DNA of 64,000 bases from Myxococcales bacterium. Lineage in GTDB: Bacteria; Myxococcota_A; Polyangia; Polyangiales; Polyangiaceae. The DNA lies in assembly GCA_016794345.1 (NCBI GenBank), contig JAEUKE010000248.1, positions 62,001 through 126,000 on the forward strand, in the 5' to 3' direction. Positions 34,166-42,329 of this stretch are shown piece by piece (positions within the stretch are counted from its first letter, which is position 1; the number at the start of each line of letters is the position of its first letter). The notes beneath the pieces were generated by a model. The model was not told where the DNA came from and made no database searches. It saw nothing but the letters and a program-made list of their open reading frames with translations. A program made the position numbers and the translations under genes.

Positions 34166-35235
34166 GGGGTCACCGTGATGGCATCGCTCTGACGAGAGCC
34201 TCGCTTGACGAGGGTGAGCAAGAAAAGTCCAACAGCTACGTAGAAGAGCTCCTTCGTTCGTTTGAGGAGCACGAATGTTGCGCCGACCTCGGTGGCGCCA
34301 GGCACGCCGAGCGCGGCGAGCAGCCCGATGTAGCTCGCGTCCTGGACGCCGAGCCCGCCGGGCACCACGAAGGCGAGGGAGCGGACCATGGTCCCTCCCA
34401 GCTCCACGAGGAGCGCCTCCGTGAAGGAGAACGGAACACCGAGGAGGCGTAGCACGAGCCACGTCTCGAGCACCTCGGCCATCCACTGACCGAACAGAAA
34501 GACGCCCGCCAGGGCATGGCGCGACGCGGGCATCGTTGCTGCGGCAACGGTGTCCGGCCGCTCACGCTGGCGGGACGCCCACGCGCGGACCCGCTCCCAG
34601 CGGACCTGCGCGAGCCGGCTGGTCGCGGCGCGCGCGACGCGACGTGACGAGAGCAGCCCGAGCGTCACCGAGCCGGCCGCGAGGAGCGCGACGGTCATTC
34701 CGATCGCGAGCCACGGGAGCAAGCGACCTTGCGGGGTGCCGGCTGCCAGGCGGTCGAGCTCGGCCTGCCCGACGACCAGGAGGAGCACCATGCACGCGCC
34801 GTGGGTGAGCACGACCCAGGCCTTCTTGGCGGCGAGCGAGGCGAGGGCGCGCGTCCAAGGGACCTCGAAGCGGCGCACGATGCCGAACGCGGCCACGCTC
34901 TCGCCAACCGCGGGGCCGGCCGGCGCGACCATGCGCGTTGCCTCCGAGCCGAAGAACGTGGACGCGAGCGCGAAGAGCGGTGCGCGGTTGCCGAGCCCGG
35001 CGAGAAGCTCTTTCCACGCAGCGGTGTGAAGCAACATGCCCACCGCCTGGGGCACGAGGATCAGGAGCGCGAGGGGGCCGACCGAGCGCAGCAGCTGGCC
35101 AAGCCGTGAGATGTCGAGATCGCGCAGCGTCCACGCGAACAGGGCCACCGCCAGGCCGAGCGCCGTGAGCCGCAGCAGCGAACGCCCGAGCCCTTGTTTG
35201 GGCTGCTCAGCGGGCGAGTGTGCTGCGTTGGACAT
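34162..35235 (-). CDS. Multi-TM protein of the lysylphosphatidylglycerol synthase TM / UPF0104 (AglD-like) family
   Basis: 357 residues with about eight TM helices (e.g. LTALGLAVALFAWTL, LALLILVPQAVGMLL, WVVLTHGACMVLLLVVG). The blocks ATRMVAPAGPAVGESVAAFG and VPGGLGVQDASYIGLLAALG match the flippase-like TM domain of MprF and archaeal AglD relatives. It lacks the synthase (GNAT-type) domain of MprF. As the first gene of a minus-strand train of translationally coupled glycan genes, it is a candidate for moving a lipid-linked product or intermediate across the inner membrane. Confidence 0.8.
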   Translation of the reverse strand: MSNAAHSPAEQPKQGLGRSLLRLTALGLAVALFAWTLRDLDISRLGQLLRSVGPLALLILVPQAVGMLLHTAAWKELLAGLGNRAPLFALASTFFGSEATRMVAPAGPAVGESVAAFGIVRRFEVPWTRALASLAAKKAWVVLTHGACMVLLLVVGQAELDRLAAGTPQGRLLPWLAIGMTVALLAAGSVTLGLLSSRRVARAATSRLAQVRWERVRAWASRQRERPDTVAAATMPASRHALAGVFLFGQWMAEVLETWLVLRLLGVPFSFTEALLVELGGTMVRSLAFVVPGGLGVQDASYIGLLAALGVPGATEVGATFVLLKRTKELFYVAVGLFLLTLVKRGSRQSDAITVTP

Positions 35236-35310
35236 AGGGGCGCCCCGGCGACTGCAGGGTTCGGGCCAACGCGAGGACGAACGGTTCGTCAGGCTCCGTC
35301 GACTCGGTCG

Positions 35311-35339
35311 GCTTTAGAGACACCACCCCGGCGAGACAA
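35311..35339 (-). promoter_or_regulatory. Candidate housekeeping promoter of the glycan gene train
   Basis: On the minus strand TTGTCT is followed after 17 bases by TAAAGC, about 76 bases upstream of the first gene's start. The -35 match is four of six and the -10 match is weak. The 257 bp gap in which it lies is more AT-rich than its surroundings and holds no gene. Confidence 0.3.
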
Positions 35340-35492
35340 GCCAAATAACGGCGCAGTTTTCGCGTGAGTGAGCTTCTTTACGGAGGTCGCGTACCCGCTC
35401 CCTCGAGGGCACGGTTTCGACATCCGAGGTGCTTCAATTGTAACCGTGAATTGTGCGAATATGACTGGCTCGGAGCCGCGTGGAGCTGGTGG

Positions 35493-36011
35493 TCAGAACA
35501 ATCCGGGGACGACCTTGAACGGCACGAGCCTCCGGTACTCGGCCCAGGCAGCGCCGTATTTCACCTGGCAGCGGCGGTCGTCGCGTCCGACCCGGTCGAG
35601 CAAGAGGGTCGCGAGGAAGAACACGTAGACATACGCGACGCCCGCGGACGCGCCCACCGGGAGCGTCGAGGCGAGCGCGACGGCGATCTCGGGCAGGTAG
35701 TGGAAGTGCCGCGCGAGCGACCAGTAGCCCGACACGAGGAGGAGGTTCGTCCTGACGGCGCCGTCAGCGGTTTCGTAGGTGGCCTCGATCAGCCTCGGCG
35801 GCTTGCCCCACACGAGGGCCGCGCCGGCGGTCGCCCTGACGCGCTGTCGTTGTGCGTCCGCCGAGTAGTTCACGAAGATGGCGAGGAGCCCCAGCGAGAC
35901 GATGGCGAGCCCGGCAGGCCACGACAGGTCACGCGGCGTCGTCGCGAGCTGCAGCTGCGCGATGGGGTAGGCCGCCGGGACCCAGACGAGCACCCCCTCG
36001 TTCGGGTTTCG
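35493..36011 (-). pseudogene. C-terminal remnant of a sterol Delta7-/C14-reductase (ERG4/ERG24/DHCR7 family)
   Basis: The minus-strand open frame (stop codon just upstream at 36012-36014) encodes VWVPAAYPIAQLQL, NYSADAQRQRVRATAGAALVWGKP (in part), LLLVSGYWSLARHFHYLPEI and a terminal DDRRCQVKYGAAWAEYRRLVP. These line up block by block with the last 40% of 7-dehydrocholesterol reductase (WGRKP, LLVSGFWGVARHFNY, CASKYG, VPYRLLPGIF). Full-length enzymes have about 400-430 residues; the N-terminal 250 with most TM helices are absent, and the next 110 bp are unrelated in all frames I read. The NADPH-binding end is intact but without the rest it cannot be a normal reductase. A GTG at 35993 could still start a 166-residue protein. 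Confidence 0.7.
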
Positions 36012-36125
36012 TCACCTGGTCACAGGAAGCAAGCTCCTTGCCCGAGGTCGGGCGGCACGTTCGGTGCGGCGTCCGAGACGACGCAGCTTCCGCGGGACGC
36101 CGCATTTATCGTAGAGTCGCGCACG

Positions 36126-37736
36126 ATGAGTACCCGCCCTGCGAGCGGCAGCCGCCGCTCCACCGGACGCACAGCCGCGCCCAAGAGCTCGAAGAAGCCG
36201 ATCGCGCGTGCGCCCCAAACCGAGAACGGAAGCGCGACGTCGAAGGCGATGATCCACGTGTCCGGCGCCGCGGCCGCCGAGCCGGCGCTGGCGTTCGGTA
36301 GCTCCTGGGTCTACGCGCCGTCCCCCGAGGCCACCGATCACGTCAAGATCGACAAACGCTACGAGCTCTTCGTCGGCGGCCGGTGGCAGGCGCCGCTCTC
36401 GGGCCGGTACTTCGACACGATCAGCCCTTCGACCGAAGAGAAGCTCGCGGAGATCGCCGAAGCGGACGAGCGCGACGTGGACAGGGCGGTGAAGGCCGCG
36501 CGCGTCGCGTACGACCGCTACTGGTCGAAGCTTCGGCCGATCGACCGCGCGAAGTACATCTACCGCATCGGGCGCGCCATCCAGGAGAAGTCGCGTGAGC
36601 TCGCGATCGTCGAGTCGCTCGACGGCGGCAAGCCGATCAAGGAGTCGCGCGACGTGGACGTCCCGCTCGCGGCGTCCTGGTTCTTCTACTACGCGGGCTG
36701 GGCCGACAAGCTCGCCTACGCCTTCCCCGGGCGCAACGTGCGGCCGCTCGGCGTAGCCGGCCAGGTCATCCCGTGGAACTTCCCGCTCCTCATGGCGGCG
36801 TGGAAGCTCGCGCCCGCGCTCGCGTGTGGCAACACCTGCGTGCTCAAGCCCGCGGAGACGACGCCTCTCACGTCGCTCCTCCTCGCGAAGATCATCGAAG
36901 AGGCCGACCTGCCCCCGGGCGTGGTGAATGTCGTGACCGGGGCCGGCAAGACCGGCGCCGCGCTCGTCGGTCACCCCGACGTCGACAAGGTCGCGTTCAC
37001 CGGCTCGACGCTCGTCGGCAAGCGCATCCAGAAGGCCATCGCGGGGACCGCAAAGAAGCTGACGCTCGAGCTCGGCGGGAAGGCCGCGAACATCGTCTTC
37101 GAGGACGCGCCGCTCGATCAGGCCGTGGAGGGAATCATCGGCGGCATCTACTTCAACCAGGGCCACGTCTGCTGCGCCGGCTCGCGCCTCCTCGTCCAGG
37201 AGGGCGTGCACGACGTCGTCGTCCGCAAGCTGAAGGACCGCATGGCGAGCCTGCGCGTCGGTGACCCGCTCGACAAGAACACGGACGTCGGCGCCATCAA
37301 CTCGAAGATGCAGCTCGACAAGATCAAGGAGCTCGTGGAGAGCGGAGACCGCGAAGGCGCCGAGCGCTACAGCGCCCCGTGTGAGCTGCCGAAGCGTGGG
37401 TATTGGTTCGCGCCGACCTTCTTCACACACGTCTCGCAGTCGCACCGCATCGCCCGCGAGGAGATCTTCGGCCCCGTCCTCTCCATCCTCACGTTCCGCA
37501 CACACGACGAGGCGATCGAAAAAGCCAACAACACGATGTACGGCCTCTCGGCGGGCATCTGGACCGACAAGGGCTCGAAGATCTTCGAGGTCGCGCAGAA
37601 GCTCCGCGCCGGCGTCGTCTGGGCCAACACGTTCAACAAGTTCGACGCGAGCTCGCCTTTCGGGGGCTACAAAGAGAGCGGCTTCGGCCGCGAGGGCGGG
37701 CGGCAGGGCCTGCTCGCTTACCTGGAGGTCGAGTGA
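36126..37736 (+). CDS. Aldehyde dehydrogenase (ALDH16-like catalytic unit)
   Basis: 536 residues from ATG 36126. A Ser/Ala/Lys-rich leader (1-75) precedes a full ALDH fold. Visible: GVAGQVIPWNFPLLMAAW (cofactor loop, catalytic Asn), NTCVLKPAETTP (Lys for NAD), FTGSTLVGKRI, catalytic Glu in LTLELGGKAANIVF, catalytic Cys in NQGHVCCAGSR, and EEIFGPVLSI. It oxidises an aldehyde to the acid with NAD(P)+ in the cytoplasm; the substrate is unknown. It overlaps the next gene by one base (TGATG), and the second gene encodes a non-catalytic ALDH half, so the two probably form one complex. Confidence 0.9.
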   Translation: MSTRPASGSRRSTGRTAAPKSSKKPIARAPQTENGSATSKAMIHVSGAAAAEPALAFGSSWVYAPSPEATDHVKIDKRYELFVGGRWQAPLSGRYFDTISPSTEEKLAEIAEADERDVDRAVKAARVAYDRYWSKLRPIDRAKYIYRIGRAIQEKSRELAIVESLDGGKPIKESRDVDVPLAASWFFYYAGWADKLAYAFPGRNVRPLGVAGQVIPWNFPLLMAAWKLAPALACGNTCVLKPAETTPLTSLLLAKIIEEADLPPGVVNVVTGAGKTGAALVGHPDVDKVAFTGSTLVGKRIQKAIAGTAKKLTLELGGKAANIVFEDAPLDQAVEGIIGGIYFNQGHVCCAGSRLLVQEGVHDVVVRKLKDRMASLRVGDPLDKNTDVGAINSKMQLDKIKELVESGDREGAERYSAPCELPKRGYWFAPTFFTHVSQSHRIAREEIFGPVLSILTFRTHDEAIEKANNTMYGLSAGIWTDKGSKIFEVAQKLRAGVVWANTFNKFDASSPFGGYKESGFGREGGRQGLLAYLEVE

Positions 37737-38674
37737 TGGCTCGCCCGAAGAAGACCTCGAACGGAAACACAGCGCTCGCGCTCGATTGGCAGCCCGTCCG
37801 CCTCAATGTTCGAAAGGCCTACAAGATGCTCATCGGTGGCGCGTTCGTCCGGTCGGAATCGGGTCGCTACTCCCAGGTCGAGGAGACGCGCGCTCCCGGT
37901 CAGCGCGGTACGAAGGAGAACGTCCCGCTCGCGTCCCGCAAGGACGCTCGCGACGCCGTGAAGGCTGCACACGGCGCGTTCGAGGGTTGGTCGAAGCGCG
38001 TCGCCACGAACCGCGGGCAGATCCTCTACCGGCTCGCCGAGATGGTCGACTCCCGGACGGACGAGCTCGAGGCGAGCCTCGTCCGCGGCGGCATGCCAAT
38101 GATGGACGCGCGGCGCGAGGTCGTGGCCACGGTCGAGCGAGCCGTCTCGTACGCGGGTTGGACCGACAAGTACCAGAGCCTGTTCTCGAGCCTGAACCCG
38201 GTGGGCGGGCCGCACTTCGACTTCTCCATCCCCGAGCCCATCGGCGTGGTGGCCGTCGTCGCGCCGCCCCGTCCGGCCTTGCTGGGCCTCGCGGGCGCCA
38301 TCCTCCCGGTCGTCGCGAGCGGCAACACCTGTGTCGTCCTCGCGAGCGAAGAGGACCCGCGCACCGCGCTGATCTTCGCCGAGTCTCTCGCCACGAGCGA
38401 CATGCCCGGCGGCGTGGTCAACATCCTCACCGGCCGGGTCGCCGAGGTGTTGCCGCACCTCGCCAAACACATGGAGGTCCAGGCGATCGATCTCCACGGC
38501 GTGGAGACGAAGCTCGCGCGTGCCACCGAGGAGCAGGCCGCGGACAGCGTGAAGCGATTCCGCGCTCGCGACCTTGACGAGTCCTCGTGGTTCGATCACG
38601 ACGCGTGCACGAGCCCCCGATGGATCGAGCGGTTCATCGAGCTGAAGACCATCTGGCACCCGTCGGGCGCCTGA
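37736..38674 (+). CDS. Non-catalytic half ALDH, partner of the preceding enzyme
   Basis: 312 residues, overlapping the previous stop by one base. It aligns with the cofactor-binding half of ALDH: YKMLIGGAFVRSESGRYSQV, DARDAVKAAHGAFEGWSKR, GVVAVVAPPRPALLGLAGA, ASGNTCVVLASEEDPRTA, PGGVVNILTGRVAEVLPHL. The NAD lysine (VLKPSE) has become VLASEE, the catalytic Asn is lost from APPRPA, and the whole catalytic domain with the Glu and Cys is missing; instead a 50-residue tail ends IELKTIWHPSGA. This is what the C-terminal pseudo-domain of ALDH16 looks like, here as a separate gene. A structural or regulatory role is expected. Confidence 0.8.
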   Translation: MARPKKTSNGNTALALDWQPVRLNVRKAYKMLIGGAFVRSESGRYSQVEETRAPGQRGTKENVPLASRKDARDAVKAAHGAFEGWSKRVATNRGQILYRLAEMVDSRTDELEASLVRGGMPMMDARREVVATVERAVSYAGWTDKYQSLFSSLNPVGGPHFDFSIPEPIGVVAVVAPPRPALLGLAGAILPVVASGNTCVVLASEEDPRTALIFAESLATSDMPGGVVNILTGRVAEVLPHLAKHMEVQAIDLHGVETKLARATEEQAADSVKRFRARDLDESSWFDHDACTSPRWIERFIELKTIWHPSGA

Positions 38675-38806
38675 GGTCGCGCTGGCACACGGAGGTCGGC
38701 TCGTCTCGTTGGCACAACGGTGACGCGGCACACTGGTTCGGCACAGCTTGCGCCAGTGGAACACCTTGGGGCGCGCAATTGTCGCTGTTTTGCCGGTTTT
38801 GGTGGG

Positions 38807-38823
38807 TGGCACTGGCCGTGCAA
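38807..38823 (+). promoter_or_regulatory. Candidate sigma-54 (-24/-12) promoter
   Basis: TGGCAC-N5-GTGCA matches the -24/-12 consensus TGGCAC-N5-TTGCA at all but one base, with the required GG-N10-GC. It is placed to start transcription at about 38833, two bases before the ATG of the EF-hand lipoprotein, so the message would be almost leaderless. The same 160 bp gap holds four further GGCAC motifs (38683, 38710, 38726, 38739). Confidence 0.4.
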
Positions 38824-38834
38824 TATGCGCGGCC

Positions 38835-39701
38835 ATGAGCCACACGATCAAGCCTAGCCTGCTTCTCCTCGCCCTCGGCGCCACGCTCGCCTTCGCCTGC
38901 AACAAGGTCGTCGATAACCCCCAAGACGGAACCACCGACGACGAGCTCGCCGGGGAGGATTGTCCGTCCGAAGGCGCCACCGAGGCCTGCGGCGAGGACG
39001 GCACCGGCGTCCGCGCGTGTGAGGTGGGCGAGGACGGCTTGCTCGCGTGGTCGGATTGCATCGCGTCCGCGTGCTCACAAGGCGAGACCGAGCCGTGTGG
39101 CGACGGCGGGATGCGCACGTGTGTCGTCGACGAGATCGGCGTCGGGACGTGGGGCGAGTGCCAGATCTCCGGTTCGTCCGCCACGACCCCGCTGGTGCTC
39201 GCGTTCGGCGCCGGGCCGGTCTCGTTCAGCGACGCGGCTGGCGGGTTCGACCTCAACCCGACCATGAGCGTCGTGACCGACTGGGTCTCGAGCGCTACGC
39301 CGTGGCTCGCCCTCGATCGCAACGGCAACGGAGCCATCGACGACGGCTCGGAGCTGTTCGGCTCGGCCACCGAGCTGGCGTCGGGCGCGCGCGCCACGAA
39401 CGGCTTCCAGGCGCTGGCAGAGCTCGACGAAAATGGCGACGGCGTCATCTCGAGCGCCGACGGCCGCTTCGGGAGCCTCGTCGCCTGGACCGACCTCGAT
39501 CAGGATCGCGTCTCCGACCCCGGTGAGCTGACCACCATCGCGAGCCTGGGCGTCGAGTCGATCTCCCTCGGCTACTCGAGCGTCGTCCGCTGCGACGAGC
39601 GGAACAACTGCGAGCGCGAGACGGCGTCGATGGCCTTCCGCAACACGTCGGGCGAGCCGATCTCGGGCCGCGTGGTCGACGTCCACCTCGCGCACCGCTG
39701 A
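38835..39701 (+). CDS. EF-hand-type calcium-binding lipoprotein
   Basis: 288 residues. The signal peptide has lipobox TLAFAC (Cys22). A Cys/Gly-rich stretch (CPSEGATEACGEDGTGVRAC and similar, about 40-105) is followed by a domain with DRNGNGAIDDGSELFG, DENGDGVISSADGRFG and DLDQDRVSDPGEL, three DxNxDG-type calcium loops with EF-hand-like spacing, and a beta-rich end. Anchoring in the outer membrane and calcium-dependent folding or adhesion are likely. The cysteine module resembles the disulfide-rich repeats common in myxobacterial surface proteins. A sigma-54-like promoter lies immediately upstream. Confidence 0.7.
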   Translation: MSHTIKPSLLLLALGATLAFACNKVVDNPQDGTTDDELAGEDCPSEGATEACGEDGTGVRACEVGEDGLLAWSDCIASACSQGETEPCGDGGMRTCVVDEIGVGTWGECQISGSSATTPLVLAFGAGPVSFSDAAGGFDLNPTMSVVTDWVSSATPWLALDRNGNGAIDDGSELFGSATELASGARATNGFQALAELDENGDGVISSADGRFGSLVAWTDLDQDRVSDPGELTTIASLGVESISLGYSSVVRCDERNNCERETASMAFRNTSGEPISGRVVDVHLAHR

Positions 39702-39762
39702 CCGGCGCTTACACGCAGGTTTTCGACGCAGCGGTCCTGCGCGTGAGTGATAGCCCTCCGAG

Positions 39763-40869
39763 GTGCAGGAGCGCGCGCGGACCCGAGCTGCGATCGCGGT
39801 GGCGGTCGCGCTGCATGTCGTGTCGTACGGTGCGCTCGAGCTGGTTCCCCGCCGAGCGCACCGGTGGCTCTCACCCCGGACGGCGCCGCCGGTCGCCGTC
39901 GAGGTCGAGCCGACCGTGGCGGCGCGCGAGCCGATCGAGCCGATGCGCGCCACGATCGAGCCGATCGAGCCCCGCGCCTCGAAGACGGTGGGCTCGGCTC
40001 GCGGCGCGAGCCCGAAGCACACGAGCCCGAAGCGCGCGAGCCCGGTCGCTCGCGTCGAGAACGCCGAGCCACGAGGGGAGGAGGGGTCGCCCTCGGAGCG
40101 CGAGGACGATTGGTCGGATGCGACCTCCGGCGCGCCGTTCCACCTGCCGGTCGGCCTCCCCTGGAGCGAGAGGCTCTCGCTCGAGCGTGCCCCCGCTCCT
40201 GCTCCGACCACGCCGCCCGTCCGCGCCGACGCCGCGAACCTGGCGCTGATGTTGGCGGTGCGCGCCCACGACGCCGAGCTCGGGCTCGGCAACTCGGAGG
40301 AGGCGATCGTAGCGACGGCGGTGCAGGATGCCGGCCGCGCCGCAGCCGTGCCCAAGGACACTCGTTACCGTGTGGAGGTCGAGCTGGATCGCACGGGGCA
40401 CGTCCTCGGCGTCCGCGTCACGCGGGCCTCCGCGGGGACCGAAGAGATCTGGCGGGGCGTGGCCGACGCAGTTCGATCGTCGCTCGGAGACGCCGTGCAG
40501 GTCGGTCCGTCTGCGCGGGTCGCCGGCGCGAAGGTCGTCGTCGACGCGGAGGTGAAGCACCTCTTCGTCTCGGGGGTCGACGAGCACGTCGTCGTCGGAC
40601 CTTGCCCCACGACCGTCCACACCTCGGGGATGTGGCCCGCCGACCCGTTCTTCTGGGTGGGCGGCGAGCCGTATGGGGACTACGCGACCGGCACGTGCCC
40701 GCTCTCGGACGCCTCGAACGGTCAGCCCAAGCAGATCCGAGTGAGGACGAAGGTCGAGGTGGTCTTGCCCGGGGCGCCGCCTCCGCCGGTGACCTCGTTC
40801 CCCAAGCCCTGGAAGAGGACGCGGCTGCCCTCCCTCCAGGAGATCATCGTCCTCTTGATACCGCGCTGA
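39763..40869 (+). CDS. TonB-like membrane-anchored protein
   Basis: 368 residues, GTG start. One N-terminal TM helix (AAIAVAVALHVVSYGALEL) is followed by a Pro/Glu/Arg-rich stretch to about 130, then a helical segment and a beta-alpha-beta C-terminal part (YRVEVELDRTGHVLGVRVTR, GTEEIWRGVADAVRSSL). This is the TonB-C-like pattern of energy-transducing proteins. It differs from TonB in having a further 100 residues with VGPCPTTVHTSG and YATGTCPLSD, which may form a disulfide. No ExbB/ExbD gene is nearby. Its end overlaps the convergent metallopeptidase-like gene by 26 bp. Confidence 0.55.
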   Translation: MQERARTRAAIAVAVALHVVSYGALELVPRRAHRWLSPRTAPPVAVEVEPTVAAREPIEPMRATIEPIEPRASKTVGSARGASPKHTSPKRASPVARVENAEPRGEEGSPSEREDDWSDATSGAPFHLPVGLPWSERLSLERAPAPAPTTPPVRADAANLALMLAVRAHDAELGLGNSEEAIVATAVQDAGRAAAVPKDTRYRVEVELDRTGHVLGVRVTRASAGTEEIWRGVADAVRSSLGDAVQVGPSARVAGAKVVVDAEVKHLFVSGVDEHVVVGPCPTTVHTSGMWPADPFFWVGGEPYGDYATGTCPLSDASNGQPKQIRVRTKVEVVLPGAPPPPVTSFPKPWKRTRLPSLQEIIVLLIPR

Positions 40870-41392
40870 CGGCTTCGTCGTACCAGCGCTCGACGACCCC
40901 GCGGAACGGCCACATCCACCCGTAGGCGGGGCCGGTGAACTGCGACACGATCCTCTCGCGCAGCGCGGGTGAACGGAGCGCCTTCTCTCCTCTCAGCTCG
41001 TACGTCGCGCGGAGCGTCTCGGTGTACGCCTCCCACTCGATCCGCGCCCGCCCGTAAGCGAGGCCAACGGGGAAGGGGAGGAGCAAGTACAGAACTGTCA
41101 TGCCGGCCATCGTGTACCGCCGACGCTGCCGCAGGTGGATGCGCTCGTGGCGGAGCGTGATGACGGCGTCGATCGGATCGACGTCGTCCCACCCGGGGGG
41201 CACGTAGAGCCTGTCGCCGATGACCGTGTAATAACGCGTGAGGTAGGCGCGCTGCCCGCCGAAGGTGATGATCTTGAGGGCGACGTCGATCGCCTTGGAG
41301 AGCGGGCTCTCGGACTTCTTGATCACGCAGAAGCGCGGGAACTCGCGCCGCATCTCGGCCAGGAAGGCCTCGAGCACCGCGCGGTCGCTCAA
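40844..41392 (-). CDS. HERIH membrane metallopeptidase-like protein
   Basis: 182 residues from TTG 41392, chosen because GGAGGAG lies four or five bases upstream and the TTG overlaps the fmt stop (TTGA). The centre has AVITLRHERIHLRQRRRYTM, an HExxH zinc motif, then one hydrophobic segment (MTVLYLLLPFPVGLAYG) and RIEWEAYTETLRATYEL, which could give the third ligand Glu. The C-terminus is amphipathic (AYGWMWPFRGVVERWYDEAV). No family was recognised. It is the last gene of the kinase-FGE-fmt set. Confidence 0.5.
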   Translation of the reverse strand: MSDRAVLEAFLAEMRREFPRFCVIKKSESPLSKAIDVALKIITFGGQRAYLTRYYTVIGDRLYVPPGWDDVDPIDAVITLRHERIHLRQRRRYTMAGMTVLYLLLPFPVGLAYGRARIEWEAYTETLRATYELRGEKALRSPALRERIVSQFTGPAYGWMWPFRGVVERWYDEAVSAVSRGR

Positions 41393-42324
41393 GGGGCTCC
41401 TCCGAGGGTGGCGCCCTCGACCAGCGTTCGGCCGCTCGTGAGCTCGAGCGCGCCGAGCGCCTTCTTCCCCTCGAGCTGCGCGCGCAGGACGGCCACTCTG
41501 CCTTCGCCGCACGCGATCTCGATGACAGCCTTCTTCGCGACGACGACCGTGCCCGGCGGTGCGTCTGCTGGGCCGCGTTCGAGCCGAGTCTCGAGGATCT
41601 TCAACGTCTTGCCGCCGAGCGTGGTGAACGCGCCGGGCCAGGGAGACATGCCCCGGACGTGGTCGTGGACCTTCTTCGCGGGGCGGTCCCAGACGACACG
41701 ACCGTCTTCTTTGGTCAGCATCCTCGCGTGGGTGGCTCGCGCGTGGTCTTGCGCGATCGCGACCAGCTCGCCTTCGACCGCTCGCAGCAGGTCCGCGCGG
41801 ACCACGTCCGCGGCGCACCGCGCGAGATCGACGGCGAGCTCGCCTGAGGTCTGGTCCGTTCCGATCGGGATCTCGTGCATCGAGAAGACAGGGCCCGTGT
41901 CCATGCCTTCATCCATCTGCATGAGCGAGACCCCGGTCGTCGGCTCCCCGTCGACCACGGCCCAGGTGATCGGCGCCGCGCCTCGGTACTTCGGCAGGAG
42001 CGACGCGTGGAGGTTCATGCAGCCTCGGCGCGGCGCTTCGAGCACGGCCTTGGGGAGGATTCTCCCGTAGGCGATGACGAGGGCGACGTCCGCGTTCTGC
42101 TCTGCGACCCAGGCCGCGAACTCCGGCGTCCGCACCTTGGTGGGCTGCGTCACCGGCAAGCCGAGCTCCAGCGCTTTGGCCTTCACCGCGGGGGCCTTGA
42201 GCTCGAGGCCGCGACCGGCCGGCTTGTCGGGCTGGCAGACCACCGCGCTGATCGTCGCGAGCTCGTGGAGCGCCTCCAGCGCGGGGACGGCGATCTCCGG
42301 CGTGCCGAAGAAGATTGCGCGCAT
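41389..42324 (-). CDS. fmt: Methionyl-tRNA formyltransferase
   Basis: 311 residues from ATG 42324. It transfers the formyl group of 10-formyl-THF to initiator Met-tRNA. Visible: MRAIFFGTPEIAVPALEAL, QPDKPAGRGLELKAPAVK, the catalytic set in CMNLHASLLPKYRGAAPI (Asn, His) and MQMDEGMDTGPV (Asp), and the C-terminal OB domain with MSPWPGAFT. The usual fmt partners def and rsmB are not adjacent. Instead it starts five bases after the FGE-domain gene and overlaps the following gene, so it is expressed with a kinase set. Confidence 0.93.
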   Translation of the reverse strand: MRAIFFGTPEIAVPALEALHELATISAVVCQPDKPAGRGLELKAPAVKAKALELGLPVTQPTKVRTPEFAAWVAEQNADVALVIAYGRILPKAVLEAPRRGCMNLHASLLPKYRGAAPITWAVVDGEPTTGVSLMQMDEGMDTGPVFSMHEIPIGTDQTSGELAVDLARCAADVVRADLLRAVEGELVAIAQDHARATHARMLTKEDGRVVWDRPAKKVHDHVRGMSPWPGAFTTLGGKTLKILETRLERGPADAPPGTVVVAKKAVIEIACGEGRVAVLRAQLEGKKALGALELTSGRTLVEGATLGGAP

Positions 42325-42329
42325 CTCGA

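Noticed and set aside
35364..36125. Plus-strand extension of the ALDH gene to 35364
   Set aside because: The extra 250 codons run over the sterol-reductase remnant and intergenic DNA and show no ALDH-like sequence; ATG 36126 gives a normal protein.
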